DNA of 64,000 nucleotides from Alphaproteobacteria bacterium (lineage in GTDB: Bacteria > Pseudomonadota > Alphaproteobacteria > Micropepsales > Micropepsaceae), in the NCBI GenBank assembly GCA_017308375.1, contig JAFKEW010000042.1, forward strand, positions 62,001 to 126,000, given 5' to 3'. Shown here piece after piece: positions 28,281-38,222 of this stretch. Each line of letters starts with the position of its first letter. The stretch's first letter is position 1. The notes beneath the pieces are model-generated. The model saw only the letters and a program-made list of their open reading frames with translations, made no database searches and was not told the DNA's origin. The position numbers and the translations under genes are program-made.

Positions 28281-29417
28281 CTACTGCGCCGGCTCAAGCG
28301 CAGGTGCGTCGCCGCGGGCCGCTTCGATCTCCGCCGCTTTCTTTTCGCAAAGTTCGACGACGTGATCGATCAGATTCTCATTGTCCAGCCGATAGGACGG
28401 CTTGCCGTTGAGATAGATTTGCCCATGGCCCTTGCCCGCGCCGCCACCAGTGAACCCGAGGTCGGTTTCACGCGCCTCACCCGGGCCGTTGACCACACAG
28501 CCAATGATCGAAAGCGACATCGGCGTTGAAATGTGCTTCAGCCGGTCTTCCAGCGCGCGCACCGTTTCGATCACCTTGAAGCCCTGCCGCGCACAGGACG
28601 GGCACGAAACGATGTTCACACCACGATGGCGCAGGTTGAGCGCCTTCAGAATATCGAAGCCGACCCGCACTTCCTCTTCCGGTTCGGCGGAAAGTGAAAC
28701 CCGGATCGTGTCGCCGATACCGGACCACAACAGCATGCCCATGCCGATGGAGGATTTCACCGTACCGGGGATCATGCCACCCGCCTCGGTCACGCCCAGA
28801 TGCAGCGGATAATCGCACGCCTCCGCCAGCCCCTGATAGGCCGCAACCGCCAGGAACGGATCGGATGCCTTCACGCTGATCTTGAATTCGGTGAAGTCGT
28901 TGTCTTCGAGAATCTTCGCATGGTTGAGCGCGCTTTCGACCATCGCTTCCGGGCAAGGCTCGCCATAACGCTCAAGCAATTCCTTTTCGAGCGATCCGGC
29001 ATTGACGCCGATGCGCATCGAACAGCCGTGATCCTTCGCGGCCTTGACCACTTCCTTCACCCGCGCCGCGGACCCGATATTACCCGGATTGATACGCAGA
29101 CAGGCCGCGCCCGCCTCCGCCGCCTCGATCGCGCGCTTGTAGTGAAAATGAATGTCGGCAACGATCGGGATTTTCGCCGCCCTGCAGATCGGCTTCATCG
29201 CCTTGGTGGCGTCTTCATCCGGGCAGGAGACACGGACGATGTCGCATCCCGCCTCTTCCACACGGCGGATCTGGTCGATCGTGCCGCGCACATCCGACGT
29301 CACCGTGTTGGTCATGGTCTGGACCGTGATCGGTGCATCGCCACCAACTGCGACGGGCCCCACATGAATCTGACGGGATTTGCGCCTGTGAATATCGCGA
29401 TACGCGCGAATGCTCAT
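28281..29417 (-). CDS. ispG: HMB-PP synthase IspG (GcpE)
   Basis: 378-residue [4Fe-4S] enzyme converting MECPP, the product of IspF, to HMBPP in the MEP pathway. The N-terminal TIM barrel contains [15 protein letters not shown] and [21 protein letters not shown]. Cluster ligands lie in [11 protein letters not shown] and [24 protein letters not shown]. No plant-type insert. It lies just after the RodZ-like gene in the same direction, an arrangement common in proteobacteria. Confidence 0.98.
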   Translation of the reverse strand: MSIRAYRDIHRRKSRQIHVGPVAVGGDAPITVQTMTNTVTSDVRGTIDQIRRVEEAGCDIVRVSCPDEDATKAMKPICRAAKIPIVADIHFHYKRAIEAAEAGAACLRINPGNIGSAARVKEVVKAAKDHGCSMRIGVNAGSLEKELLERYGEPCPEAMVESALNHAKILEDNDFTEFKISVKASDPFLAVAAYQGLAEACDYPLHLGVTEAGGMIPGTVKSSIGMGMLLWSGIGDTIRVSLSAEPEEEVRVGFDILKALNLRHRGVNIVSCPSCARQGFKVIETVRALEDRLKHISTPMSLSIIGCVVNGPGEARETDLGFTGGGAGKGHGQIYLNGKPSYRLDNENLIDHVVELCEKKAAEIEAARGDAPALEPAQ

Positions 29418-29438
29418 GATGTCCTTCCCCGCCGCTGT

Positions 29439-30425
29439 TCAGCGCGGCGTCTGCACATTCTTAAGGTCAGCCACGGCCTGTGGGTCCAGCGATACGCCTT
29501 CAACGCCTCCGGTTCCAGTGCCCGCGTAGCCGCTGGCCGCGCCATCGAGCAGCAGTTCCACCGCATCGCCCTCGCCCGCCTTGAGTTTCAGCCCCGGCGC
29601 GTTCGGCACCCGGTATGAATCGCCCGGCTCCAGTATCCGGTTGATATAGACCGTGCCATCCGGCCCCACGACATTGACCAGGGTCGCCCGGTGCGCCAGC
29701 AAGACCACCCGTGGATTGGCATTCTGCAGCCCGAAAACCTCGCCCTTGGGCAATGTTTCTGCCGTCTGCGGAGTAGTTGATGATGGTGTGATGGCAGTCG
29801 TCGCCGCATTTTCACCCGTAACCGGCGCCCCCGGTTCGGGTGCCGGTGCGGCCTGCGGCGCCGGTGCGGCCGGTGGCGGAGAGACCGGATTCGTGACGGC
29901 GGGCTGGGCCGGCTTCGGCGCCAATTGCGCGGGTACGGGCGCTACCGGCGGCACACCCGGTGCCACGGCGGAGGACACCATCTTGTAAACGCCATAGATC
30001 AGGAGCGCGGCGAGGACCGCCGCGATCACGATCCAGCCTTGCGGCAGCCGCCGCTCCACCGGCTCGATGAACGGGGTGAGGTGCGGATTCTCGGCCCGGC
30101 CCGCGATTTCAGTCTTGAACCGCTCCACGTACTCCGACGCGTCGAGCCCCAGATAAAGCGCATAGGTGCGCACGAAGCCGACCGCATAGGTCCGCCCCGG
30201 CAGCGCTTCGACCCGGTCTTCCTCAAGGGCTTCAAGATGATCCTTGCGGATCTTGAGATCGCGCGCGACGAGGGCGAGTTCGTCCCCGCGGCGCAGACGA
30301 GCTGCCCGCAGGTCCTGGCCCACGGTCCCGAGCGGGGCATCCGCATCGCCCGAAATCTCACGCAAATGCAATCGGCCGGAGCCCTGCCCGTTGCCACTCA
30401 TGGTAAAGCGCGTAACTTTTGTCAT
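29439..30425 (-). CDS. rodZ: RodZ-like HTH membrane protein
   Basis: 328 residues from ATG 30425; an ATG at 30401 is also possible. An N-terminal HTH_25 domain (about 33-110, GQDLRAARLRRGDELALVARDLKIRKDHLEALEE) would sit in the cytoplasm and bind MreB. One membrane segment (WIVIAAVLAALLIYGVY) is followed by a Pro/Ala-rich linker and a DUF4115 periplasmic domain (ATLVNVVGPDGTVYINRILEPGDSYRV). RodZ links MreB to the elongation machinery. Adjacent to ispG as in many genomes. Confidence 0.9.
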   Translation of the reverse strand: MTKVTRFTMSGNGQGSGRLHLREISGDADAPLGTVGQDLRAARLRRGDELALVARDLKIRKDHLEALEEDRVEALPGRTYAVGFVRTYALYLGLDASEYVERFKTEIAGRAENPHLTPFIEPVERRLPQGWIVIAAVLAALLIYGVYKMVSSAVAPGVPPVAPVPAQLAPKPAQPAVTNPVSPPPAAPAPQAAPAPEPGAPVTGENAATTAITPSSTTPQTAETLPKGEVFGLQNANPRVVLLAHRATLVNVVGPDGTVYINRILEPGDSYRVPNAPGLKLKAGEGDAVELLLDGAASGYAGTGTGGVEGVSLDPQAVADLKNVQTPR

Positions 30426-30509
30426 CAGGCTACGAATAGCGATTCTGCGCCCGCTATTCCACCGAAACGATGCTTAAGACATTTTGAGAAGAAGCGGCAA
30501 AAGGCGGCG

Positions 30510-30782
30510 TCAGAGCCCCAGGCTGGAGCGCTTGCTCTGCATCTGAATGCGCGTAACCGCTGCCTGCGATTGCTGTCTGATGTCATTCCACTCGCGCTGC
30601 GTGTGACAGACCCGCGGCCCCGGAAGGCGGGAGCCGGTTATCGGTTCGCCTGCACGGCAGACGACCTTGTCCAGATCGGAAGTGCTGGTCGGCGCCGGTT
30701 GCGGCGCATCGTCCGCGGCCATTGCGACAACGGGCATCAAAAGCATCGAAGAAAACGCCAAAGTGAGCAAGGAACGCCGCAT
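30510..30782 (-). CDS. Small exported two-cysteine protein, paralogue A
   Basis: 90 residues from the ATG at 30782 preceded by GGAGA. Signal peptide MRRSLLTLAFSSMLLMPVVAMA. The mature part has the pattern VVCRAGEPITGSRLPGPRVC with two cysteines, then REW and an amphipathic helix. It resembles the next gene upstream (30890-31162): both have VVCR, a second VC after about 20 residues, and (E/D)W three to four residues later. Function is unknown. The two cysteines may form a disulfide in the periplasm. Confidence 0.75.
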   Translation of the reverse strand: MRRSLLTLAFSSMLLMPVVAMAADDAPQPAPTSTSDLDKVVCRAGEPITGSRLPGPRVCHTQREWNDIRQQSQAAVTRIQMQSKRSSLGL

Positions 30783-30889
30783 GCCATCTCCATGAAAAGA
30801 TCGCTGAACACAAATGATAATAGCCAATATTTACACTACTGCAACTGGAATTTGCGGCGGCTCCAACCTCAATGCTTACTGCGGGACGG

Positions 30890-31162
30890 CTATGGGTTCT
30901 TCATCATGGCGCGGCGTTGCACGATATTGACCTGATCCTGTGCATCGCGCCGCGCACGTTCCCAATCCCGGTTGCTCAGGCAGACAATCCGCCCGTCGAT
31001 CTGGGGCGAGGTACCTGCGCGCGGCATATGCCGGCAAACAACGCTATCGGGTGCGTCCGGGTTGAAGCTGACCTGCCGGGGCATATCGTTCGACGACGCG
31101 GCCGCCGGCAGTGCGCCAAACGCCGCCGCCACAAACAGAGCGGTTGCAAATGCGTATTTCAT
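30890..31162 (-). CDS. Small exported two-cysteine protein, paralogue B
   Basis: 90 residues with a signal peptide (MKYAFATALFVAAAFGALPAAA). The mature part contains VVCRHMPRAGTSPQIDGRIVC and NRDWERARRDAQDQV, alignable with the downstream paralogue A. GGAGG lies about eight bases before the ATG. The pair sits between the RodZ-like gene and ptsP, separated by about 107 bases, probably as a tandem duplication. Function unknown. Confidence 0.75.
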   Translation of the reverse strand: MKYAFATALFVAAAFGALPAAASSNDMPRQVSFNPDAPDSVVCRHMPRAGTSPQIDGRIVCLSNRDWERARRDAQDQVNIVQRRAMMKNP

Positions 31163-31253
31163 GGCGTGCCTCCACTTGAGGGTTGCACTGTTCCCGTGCG
31201 TAATGACGCAAGAACAATACGCTCAAGCCTCGGTTCGCGCCATAAACTCACGC

Positions 31254-33518
31254 TTATTTGAGAACGATGCCGCGTTCGGCTGCGAAGGCCGAAAGCCGTG
31301 TGCGCAGCGAATGATCAGTCCGGCCGCACAACTTGACGACGAATTCGGAGACTTCCGCGGCGTTCATGCTGCGAATCATCATTTTGATCGGCCCGATATG
31401 GCTTGGCTGCATCGAAAGCGTGCGCAGGCCGAGCCCGATCAGCGCCATGGCATCCAGCGGGTGACCGGCCATTTCTCCGCACAAGGACAATTCCCCGCTC
31501 GCCTCTGCCGCGCTGTGCACGATCTGACGGATCAGCGTCAGCGCGGCCGGGTTGAGGGGGTCGTAGCGCCGCGCCACGCGCGGGTTTGTGCGGTCGACCG
31601 CGAAGACGAACTGGAACAGATCGTTAGAGCCGATAGAGACGAAATCCGCGCTGCGCATGATCTGGGGCAGCATGAAGGCAAGCGCAGGCACCTCCAGCAT
31701 CGCGCCTACCAGTACCTGCCGCGGCTGCGGGTGGGATAACAGCCGCGCCCGCTCCACCTCACGATCGATCAGAGCACGCGCGGCGTTGAATTCCGCCACC
31801 TCGCTGACCAGCGGCAACAGCAGCCGCAACGTTCCGCCAGCCGCAGCGGCAAGCAATGCGCGCACCTGGTAACGCAACAATGCCGGACGATCGAGCGCGA
31901 TGCGGATCGCGCGCCAGCCAAGCGATGGGTTCTCCTCCCGCTCCCAGCGGGCATAGGGAAGAACCTTGTCGCCACCGAGATCGAGGGTGCGGAACACCAC
32001 CGGCTTCTCGCCCGCGGAATCGAGCACCTGCTTGTAGAAGGCAGTCTGGTCTGCCAGCCGCGGCATGGTTTCGCCGATCATGAATTGCAGTTCGGTGCGG
32101 AACAGCCCCACCCCGTCCGCACCCGATTCATGAAGCTGTGGCATGTCGAACAGAAGACCGGCATTCATCATCAGCCGGATATGCACGCCATCTTTCGTCA
32201 CCGCCGGCAGATCGCGGATACGGGCAAAGCGGGCCACACGATGCGCCCGCATCGCACGCCGCGCCTCGAACGCCAGGATGATCTCCGAAGGCGGGCGCAG
32301 ATGCACCTCACCAATTTCGCCATCCACCGCGATCGGATCACCGGCGCGGGCCGCGTCGGTAATGCCTTCCGCCGACCCGACCAGCGGCACCCCCATCGAC
32401 CGCGCCACGATGGCGACATGCGAGGTAGACGCTGCCTCCTCCAGCACCAGGCCAAGAATCCGCCCGCGCCGGTAATCGACCAGATCCGCCGGTCCCATCG
32501 CGCGGGCGACAAGCACGGCATCCGGCGGCAGTTCCTCTTCGTGTTCGCCATCGCCCGTCAGGTGACGCAGCAGCCGCCGCGCCAGATCATCGAGATCATG
32601 GGCACGCTCGCGCAACAGCGGGTCGCCCAGCCGGTTGACGCGCAGGCGCATGTCATCCTGCACCCGCTCGACCGCGGCTTCGGCCGTCAGGCCGGTGTTG
32701 ATCGCGTCGCGCATACGCGCAAGCCAGCCCTGATCGTAGGTGAACAGGCGATAAGTCTCGATCACCTCGCGGCCCTCGCCGGTCAGATCGAGTTCGCTGG
32801 AATCGAGCATCCGGTCTACGGACAGTCTGAGGCCGCCAATCGCATCGTCCAGCCGTTTCAATTCGATGACCGGATTGTCGGCGATCATGCGCTCGACCCT
32901 CACGCGCGGTTCGTGCAGCACCACACGGCCCACCGCCACGCCTTCGCACAATCCTTCGGCATGAAAGGCGAGCGGCCGGTCGGGCCGCAGCTCCGGTTCA
33001 TCCAGTTCGGCGATATCGAACAGATTGCCTTGCGCCACCACCTCGGCCAGCACCATGGCCACGGTCTGCAGCGCCTCAACTTCCTCTTCGGCATATTGGC
33101 GCGCAGTCTTGTTCTGTACCGTCAGCACGCCGAACACCTGCCCGCCGCGCACGATCGGCACGCCAAGAAAGGATTTGTACGGGTCTTCGCCTGTTTCCGG
33201 GCGGTAGGAGAAATGCGGGTCGGACGGTGCGTCGCTGAGGTTCACGGCATCCGCCGTCTCGGCCACCCAGCCGACAAGGCCCTCCCCCTGCTTCAGCCGC
33301 GTATTGTGAACAGCCGACGGATTCAGGCCCTCGGTCGCGAACAGTTCAAGCAGGTTGCCCGCACGCCGGAGATAGATCGAGCAAACCTCCGCCACCATGA
33401 TGGAAGCGATGACGGAAACAAGCTTGTTCAGCCGTGTCTGCGCACTGCCTGGTTCCGCCATGATCTCGCGCAGGCGGCGCAGCAGCAGCCGGGGCCCGCG
33501 TGCGGAAACAGGCGCCAT
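31254..33518 (-). CDS. ptsP: PTSNtr enzyme I (PtsP)
   Basis: 754-residue phosphoenolpyruvate-protein phosphotransferase of the nitrogen-related PTS. It has an N-terminal GAF domain (about 20-165, EVCSIYLRRAGNLLELFATEGL), the phospho-histidine domain (ASTSHVAIVARSMGVPLV), and the PEP-binding barrel (GADGVGLFRTELQFM, SLGWRAIRIALDRP, FVSIGSNDLFQFVFAVDR, ELSLCGEMAGH). It phosphorylates NPr and signals carbon/nitrogen state, a theme shared with the ntr genes at the left edge. An AGGAGG lies before the start. It follows lysC on the same strand. Confidence 0.97.
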   Translation of the reverse strand: MAPVSARGPRLLLRRLREIMAEPGSAQTRLNKLVSVIASIMVAEVCSIYLRRAGNLLELFATEGLNPSAVHNTRLKQGEGLVGWVAETADAVNLSDAPSDPHFSYRPETGEDPYKSFLGVPIVRGGQVFGVLTVQNKTARQYAEEEVEALQTVAMVLAEVVAQGNLFDIAELDEPELRPDRPLAFHAEGLCEGVAVGRVVLHEPRVRVERMIADNPVIELKRLDDAIGGLRLSVDRMLDSSELDLTGEGREVIETYRLFTYDQGWLARMRDAINTGLTAEAAVERVQDDMRLRVNRLGDPLLRERAHDLDDLARRLLRHLTGDGEHEEELPPDAVLVARAMGPADLVDYRRGRILGLVLEEAASTSHVAIVARSMGVPLVGSAEGITDAARAGDPIAVDGEIGEVHLRPPSEIILAFEARRAMRAHRVARFARIRDLPAVTKDGVHIRLMMNAGLLFDMPQLHESGADGVGLFRTELQFMIGETMPRLADQTAFYKQVLDSAGEKPVVFRTLDLGGDKVLPYARWEREENPSLGWRAIRIALDRPALLRYQVRALLAAAAGGTLRLLLPLVSEVAEFNAARALIDREVERARLLSHPQPRQVLVGAMLEVPALAFMLPQIMRSADFVSIGSNDLFQFVFAVDRTNPRVARRYDPLNPAALTLIRQIVHSAAEASGELSLCGEMAGHPLDAMALIGLGLRTLSMQPSHIGPIKMMIRSMNAAEVSEFVVKLCGRTDHSLRTRLSAFAAERGIVLK

Positions 33519-33578
33519 GATCAGCCTCCTATGCCCCGCGCATGGGGAATACCGGAATGGAACGGAGGCCGGATATTG

Positions 33579-34829
33579 TCATGGACCATCCAGATCGTAA
33601 GCGGAATGAAGCGCACGAACCGCGAGTTCGACATAGTCTTCCGAGATCAGAACACTGACCTTGATTTCCGATGTCGAGATCACCTGGATATTGATGCCTT
33701 TTTCCGACAGCGTGCGGAACATGGTCTGTGCCACGCCGGGATGGGCCCGCATCCCGATACCGATGATCGAAACCTTGGCGACATGGGCATCCGACGTGAT
33801 GTCCTTGTAACCGATGGTGGGCGCCGCCGCCTCAATCGCGGCCATGGCGCGGCCAAGTTCATTGCGATTGCAGGTGAAGGTCAGGTCCGTCCGCCGCCCG
33901 TCCGGCGAGACGTTCTGCACGATCATGTCCACATTGATGCCGGCGTCGGCCAGCGGGCCGAAAATGGCCGCCGCCACACCGGGCTGATCCGAAATGCGGT
34001 GCAGCGTGATCTTCGCTTCATCCCGCGAATAGGCAATTCCGGTGACTGGTTTCTTTTCCACGATATCGTCCTCGTCACAAAGCAGTGTGCCGCCTGCACC
34101 GGCATCAAAAGTAGAGAGCACGCGCACCGGCACGCGATGCACCATCGCGGTCTCGACCGAGCGGGTCTGCAGCACCTTGGCACCCAGCGATGCCATTTCG
34201 AGCATTTCCTCGAACGCGATTTTTTCCAGCCGGCGCGCTTTCGGCACGATGCGGGGGTCGGTGGTATAGACCCCATCCACGTCGGTATAGATGTCACAAC
34301 GGTCGGCCTGAAGTGCTGCCGCCACCGCAACCGCACTGGTGTCCGAACCGCCACGGCCAAGCGTGGTGATGCGGTTGTCGGGCGCCACGCCCTGAAACCC
34401 GGCCACCACGGCCACCTGTCCCTGCTCCAGCCGCTCGTTGATCAGCTTGGGCTTGAACGATTCGATCATGCCCTCGACCTCGATCGCCTCGATCCGTGCC
34501 GCCCCGTGCATGGCGGAGGTCTTGAGCGGCATCTGCCAGCCGAGCCAGGAGCGCGCATTCACCCCGATTGCCGCCAGCGCGATGGCGGTCAACCCCGCCG
34601 TCACCTGCTCACCCGAAGCGACAACGACGTCATATTCACGGGCGTCGTGAAGGGGCGAAAGCTCCCGCACCCAGCCGACCAGTTTGTTGGTCTCGCCCGC
34701 CATGGCCGAAACCACCACGGCGACCTGGTTGCCGAGATCGACCTCGCGTTTCACCAGCGTTGCCACATGCCGGATACGATCGAGATCGGCCACCGAGGTG
34801 CCGCCGAATTTCATGACGATTTTGGCCAT
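33579..34829 (-). CDS. lysC: Aspartate kinase
   Basis: 416-residue aspartokinase, the first step of the Lys/Thr/Met pathway. The start at 34829 ([19 protein letters not shown]) is set by the KFGGTS family start. The kinase domain includes [14 protein letters not shown] and [23 protein letters not shown]. Two C-terminal ACT domains (about 265-416) suggest feedback control by lysine and threonine. It precedes ptsP by 60 bases and is divergent from ubiG; the lysC-ptsP neighbourhood is common in alphaproteobacteria. Confidence 0.97.
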   Translation of the reverse strand: MAKIVMKFGGTSVADLDRIRHVATLVKREVDLGNQVAVVVSAMAGETNKLVGWVRELSPLHDAREYDVVVASGEQVTAGLTAIALAAIGVNARSWLGWQMPLKTSAMHGAARIEAIEVEGMIESFKPKLINERLEQGQVAVVAGFQGVAPDNRITTLGRGGSDTSAVAVAAALQADRCDIYTDVDGVYTTDPRIVPKARRLEKIAFEEMLEMASLGAKVLQTRSVETAMVHRVPVRVLSTFDAGAGGTLLCDEDDIVEKKPVTGIAYSRDEAKITLHRISDQPGVAAAIFGPLADAGINVDMIVQNVSPDGRRTDLTFTCNRNELGRAMAAIEAAAPTIGYKDITSDAHVAKVSIIGIGMRAHPGVAQTMFRTLSEKGINIQVISTSEIKVSVLISEDYVELAVRALHSAYDLDGP

Positions 34830-34989
34830 GCCTGCTGTGAACCACGTTTGCTGTCTGAAGGGGATACATAGACGGCAGGCCGGTGCCACTCAATGCGCCA
34901 GAAGGCGCGGATTGGGCTTTAAGCGCCACTTTTTGCCGGTTGCGCCGCTCCTGATGACCGGGGCGGCCGGCTTCGCTATGGTCCCGCCC

Positions 34990-35799
34990 ATGAACACGGC
35001 AGAAGCAAACGCGGCAGACCCAGCGGCACCGGACGCATCGCCCCCGGGTGGCCCAGCCTCGGTCGATCCAAGCGAGATCGAGAAATTTTCCGCCATGGCC
35101 GCGGAATGGTGGGATCCGGAAGGCAAATTCGCACCGCTGCACAAATTCAATCCGGTCCGGCTTGGCTTCATCCGCGGCACAGCCGCGGCCCATTTTCGCC
35201 GAGCCGGAACAGGCCTGCGGCCGTTCGAGGGCCTGCACCTGCTCGACATCGGTTGCGGCGGCGGGCTGCTGTCCGAACCCATGGCCCGGCTGGGCTTTGC
35301 GGTAACCGGCGCGGATGCCGCGGTGCGCAATGTCGAGACCGCCCGGGCCCACGCCGCGGAAAGCGGGCTCGCCATCACCTATCGCGCCACCACCGCCGAA
35401 TCGCTTGCGGTCGAAGGTGCACATTTCGATGTGATCCTGAATATGGAAGTGGTGGAGCATGTCGCCGACCTCGACAGTTTCCTGCGGGCGTCAGCAGAGA
35501 TGCTTTCCCCCGGCGGACTGATGATCGTCGCGACGCTGAACAAGACATTGCGTTCGCTGGCGCTGGCAAAATTCGCCGCCGAATATGTGCTGGGCTGGCT
35601 GCCGCGCGGCACACACGACTGGAGCCGTTTCATCAGCCCGGCAACACTTCAACAGGCGCTGGAACAGGCCGGGCTCAACGTCCAGAAAATACAGGGGGTC
35701 TCATTCAACCCGCTGACATGGGACTGGCGGCTGTCCGACGACCTGGCCGTTAACTACATGATCACAAGCACGAAAGATCACGAGCCGGTGCGCGTATAG
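34990..35799 (+). CDS. ubiG: Ubiquinone O-methyltransferase UbiG
   Basis: 269-residue SAM methyltransferase for the two O-methylations of ubiquinone. The ATG at 34990 is taken; an ATG at 34978 is equally possible, and the longer open frame upstream overlaps lysC antisense. Motifs: [29 protein letters not shown] (UbiG signature), [19 protein letters not shown] (SAM-binding) and [14 protein letters not shown] short Pro/Ala-rich N-terminal extension is unusual but harmless. Divergent from lysC. Confidence 0.96.
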   Translation: MNTAEANAADPAAPDASPPGGPASVDPSEIEKFSAMAAEWWDPEGKFAPLHKFNPVRLGFIRGTAAAHFRRAGTGLRPFEGLHLLDIGCGGGLLSEPMARLGFAVTGADAAVRNVETARAHAAESGLAITYRATTAESLAVEGAHFDVILNMEVVEHVADLDSFLRASAEMLSPGGLMIVATLNKTLRSLALAKFAAEYVLGWLPRGTHDWSRFISPATLQQALEQAGLNVQKIQGVSFNPLTWDWRLSDDLAVNYMITSTKDHEPVRV

Positions 35800-35884
35800 G
35801 ATTTATTTTGTTTAATTGTGGTTGTACGCTTGGCGGAATATTCCACAGCGTATTTTCGCAATCCCAACAAGACGCGCGCGAAAA

Positions 35885-36856
35885 ATGACCGGCCCGCATA
35901 TTGGCGAATTCTATCGTATTTCGACCGATTCGGTTCGGGCGCAGGAACGGTTCAACTTCTGGCGGACGCATCATCAGCAGCTCGACTTGCGGCTGACGGA
36001 CCCAACCGCGGAAAATCAGTTCGAGGGTGAAATTCTCGAATGTCTCGGGCCGGAGGGTGCGCTTTTCGGCCATTCGAAAAGCACCGGCGTGGTCAGCCAT
36101 TTCGGCCGCGCGCCCGCAAACCATATTCTGCTGAGCCATGTGCAAAGCGGGATCGTGGAAGTCCGCCACAATCGTGATGGCGGCTTTTATGGCGAAACCC
36201 CGAATGGCCTCACCATGATGGATACGAGGCACAACATGACCTCGGCCTCGCCGGGACGGTTCTCGCATCTTTATCTGACATTGCCCGAGCCATACGTCGC
36301 CCAGGTACTGGGTCATGGCGATTTGGGCTTGCGCGCCGTGCAGCGGCTGCCGGAGACGGGCCTGTTTCCCTTTGTGCTGACACAAATGAAGTTGCTCGCG
36401 GCCAATTGGGACCAACTCGGGCCGGAGGAAGCATCGGCCGCCATTCAATCCATGGCAGGCCTTGCGCTGACAGGCTTGCGCCAGTTGGCGCGCGGCCCGC
36501 TGGACAGGGACGACAACGTCGCGACGCATGCGCTTTACAGGGCGGCCTGCCGTTACATCGAACGCCACGCTGTGACCCATCAGATCGCGGCCGTCGAAAT
36601 CGCCAGCATACTTGGCTGTTCACGCGCGCATCTTTATCGCGTTTTCGCCGCGCACGGCACGACCATCGGCGAAGTGATCCGCAAGGCCAATCTGGACAAA
36701 GCCAGATGGATGCTTTCCAAGGGCCGGCCGCTGGCCCGCATCGCGTGGGAAACCGGCTATGCCGACACGGCATCTTTCGGCCGCGCCTTCAAAAAGCACT
36801 TCGGCCTGACGCCGGGGGAATACCGCGCCCAAAACGGGCAGGCCCTAAAGGGCTGA
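35885..36856 (+). CDS. AraC-family transcriptional regulator
   Basis: 323 residues from ATG 35885. An N-terminal cupin-like AraC_binding_2 domain (about 1-180) with ILLSHVQSGIVEVRH and a C-terminal double helix-turn-helix (about 220-318): EIASILGCSRAHLYRVFAAHG, KARWMLSKGRPLARIAWETGYADTASFGRAFKKHFGLTPGEYR, typical of AraC/XylS. The effector is unknown. The gene stands alone, convergent with an AhpD-like gene, so a local target is not obvious. Confidence 0.9.
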   Translation: MTGPHIGEFYRISTDSVRAQERFNFWRTHHQQLDLRLTDPTAENQFEGEILECLGPEGALFGHSKSTGVVSHFGRAPANHILLSHVQSGIVEVRHNRDGGFYGETPNGLTMMDTRHNMTSASPGRFSHLYLTLPEPYVAQVLGHGDLGLRAVQRLPETGLFPFVLTQMKLLAANWDQLGPEEASAAIQSMAGLALTGLRQLARGPLDRDDNVATHALYRAACRYIERHAVTHQIAAVEIASILGCSRAHLYRVFAAHGTTIGEVIRKANLDKARWMLSKGRPLARIAWETGYADTASFGRAFKKHFGLTPGEYRAQNGQALKG

Positions 36857-37036
36857 AGAGAGCCCCACGCCCTTCATTTGAGACGCGCTGTCTATTGTTT
36901 TGAGACGGGCTGCGTATAGGCCCGATCTATCGTCTGCGCGCCGGTCGGAGCCGTGCGCAACAAGACCGCGCACAGTCTTTACCGCAAACCGATATCGAAC
37001 CGCAGCATGCCAGACAGTTTGTCCGGTCTATGCGGC

Positions 37037-37070
37037 TGGGGCCTGCGTGTGTTGGGACACGCAGGCCCCA
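37037..37070. terminator. Strong hairpin between convergent genes
   Basis: Perfect 14-base arms TGGGGCCTGCGTGT and ACACGCAGGCCCCA around a six-base loop GTTGGG. It is 19 bases beyond the stop of the AhpD-like gene (minus) and 180 bases after the AraC gene (plus). No long T-tract follows on either side, but position and stability favour termination for both. Confidence 0.65.
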
Positions 37071-37088
37071 TTCTCATCATGGAGCGTA

Positions 37089-37547
37089 TTACGCGGCCTT
37101 GGCCCGTTCGCTGAGCGGCACGGAACGGAAGCCGATGGCAAAGCGGTTCCACGCATTGATGGTGCCGATCAGAAGCGTCAGATCCGCCGCTTCCTTTTCG
37201 CTGAAGTGCTGCATCAGCGCTTCATAATCCGCATCCGGCGCATGGGTTTGCGAAATCAGCGTCAGCGCCTCTGTCCAGGCCAGCGCCGCCCGTTCACGCG
37301 GGGTGTAACGGGTCGATTCCTCCCAGGCCGAAAGCATGTAGAGCCGTTCCTCGCTTTCGCCCGCCTTGCGCGCATCGTGCGCGTGCATGTCGATGCAGAA
37401 TGCGCAACCATTGATCTGCGAGGCGCGCATCTTCACCAGTTCGATCAAGGACTGTTCCAGTCCCGATTGATGGATATAGGCTTCCAGCGCCTGCATCGGC
37501 TTCATCGCACCGGGTGAAGCCTTGTAAGGGTCCATTCGTGCCGTCAT
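37089..37547 (-). CDS. AhpD-like carboxymuconolactone-decarboxylase-family protein
   Basis: 152 residues. The start at 37547 (MTARMDPYKASPGAMK) is preferred because AAAGGAG lies eight bases upstream. The AhpD active-site pattern is intact: NGCAFCIDMH with Cys48, Cys51 and His55. Such proteins act as peroxidase or disulfide reductants and are the commonest genomic partners of ECF41 sigma factors. Here the sigma gene lies 13 kb away, but a matching TGTCACA-N16-CGTC promoter lies 30 bases upstream, so this is a likely ECF41 target. Confidence 0.93.
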   Translation of the reverse strand: MTARMDPYKASPGAMKPMQALEAYIHQSGLEQSLIELVKMRASQINGCAFCIDMHAHDARKAGESEERLYMLSAWEESTRYTPRERAALAWTEALTLISQTHAPDADYEALMQHFSEKEAADLTLLIGTINAWNRFAIGFRSVPLSERAKAA

Positions 37548-37576
37548 TGGCATCTCCTTTGTTGTCACACCACAAA

Positions 37577-37603
37577 GACGAAACAGCCCGCCCCGCTGTG
37601 ACA
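37577..37603 (-). promoter_or_regulatory. Candidate ECF41 promoter of the AhpD-like gene
   Basis: On the minus strand, TGTCACA (37603-37597), 16 bases, then CGTC (37580-37577), 29 bases before the ATG. It matches the ECF41 -35/-10 motif as I recall it from the literature. The same spacing occurs at 50199-50225 in front of the sigma factor's operon. Confidence 0.7.
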
Positions 37604-37660
37604 GGGCAGACCGAGGGATTCGCGGCTCACGGGCCGTGCAATTTTCCGAAAAGGGCAGCG

Positions 37661-38080
37661 TTAGTTGGCGTCGTTGAGATCCGGCGGCAGGGGCGCAACA
37701 TCGACGCCCTCCTCAACCAGCTCCTTGGCTTCCTCAATGGTCGCCTCACCGTAGATATGGCGTTCGTCGGTTTCGCCATAATGGATCTTGCGCGCCTCCT
37801 CCGGGAAGCGGGTACCGACATATTCGGCGTTTTCTTCGACATATTTGCGCAAACCGGTCATGAACTGCCGCATTTTCTGCAGTTCGGCGGCAGAGGGTTT
37901 GTTCTTTTCAACGCCGGCGCCCTTCAGGGACGGGGCCATCGGCGCCTTGTCGATCTTGCGCGAACGGCATACCGGGCAGACAAGCTTGCCGCCCGCCGCC
38001 TGTTCGTCATAAGCCGCGCTGTCCTTGAACCAGCCTTCGAAGGCATGGCCTTTCCGGCATGCCAAACTATAAACGATCAC
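37661..38080 (-). CDS. DUF1178 protein
   Basis: 139-residue small protein of the DUF1178 family, starting at GTG 38080 with AGGAAG upstream. Two cysteine pairs are recognisable: Cys8 in YSLACRKGHAFEGWF and the zinc-ribbon-like VCPVCRSRKIDKAP. The family sits beside nitrilase and grxC in alphaproteobacteria, and that order is kept here although a 142-base gap with a tandem repeat separates it from the nitrilase. Function is unknown. Confidence 0.9.
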   Translation of the reverse strand: MIVYSLACRKGHAFEGWFKDSAAYDEQAAGGKLVCPVCRSRKIDKAPMAPSLKGAGVEKNKPSAAELQKMRQFMTGLRKYVEENAEYVGTRFPEEARKIHYGETDERHIYGEATIEEAKELVEEGVDVAPLPPDLNDAN

Positions 38081-38122
38081 CGCTTCCTCAATACCTGGCG
38101 CACCGGGTCACACAACCGCTAT

Positions 38123-38166
38123 CCATTACACATAGAACGTGGGGCCATTACACATAGAACATGGGG
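38123..38166. repeat. Two tandem copies of a 22-base repeat
   Basis: CCATTACACATAGAAC followed by GTGGGG, then the same unit with ATGGGG; copies at 38123-38144 and 38145-38166 differ at one base. It lies in the 142-base gap between the nitrilase and DUF1178 genes. It could be a leftover of an IS21-like multiple terminal repeat or a regulator site; no transposase gene is nearby. Confidence 0.8.
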
Positions 38167-38222
38167 GTAAATACCCGGTTCCGCAAGCAGTTACGGCGCG
38201 GGAGTGCCAGCGGCATGGATAC

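Noticed and set aside
32085-34871. 928-codon plus-strand frame opposite ptsP and lysC
   Set aside because: It covers two well-conserved genes on the other strand; its His/Arg/Gln-rich product has no recognisable domain.
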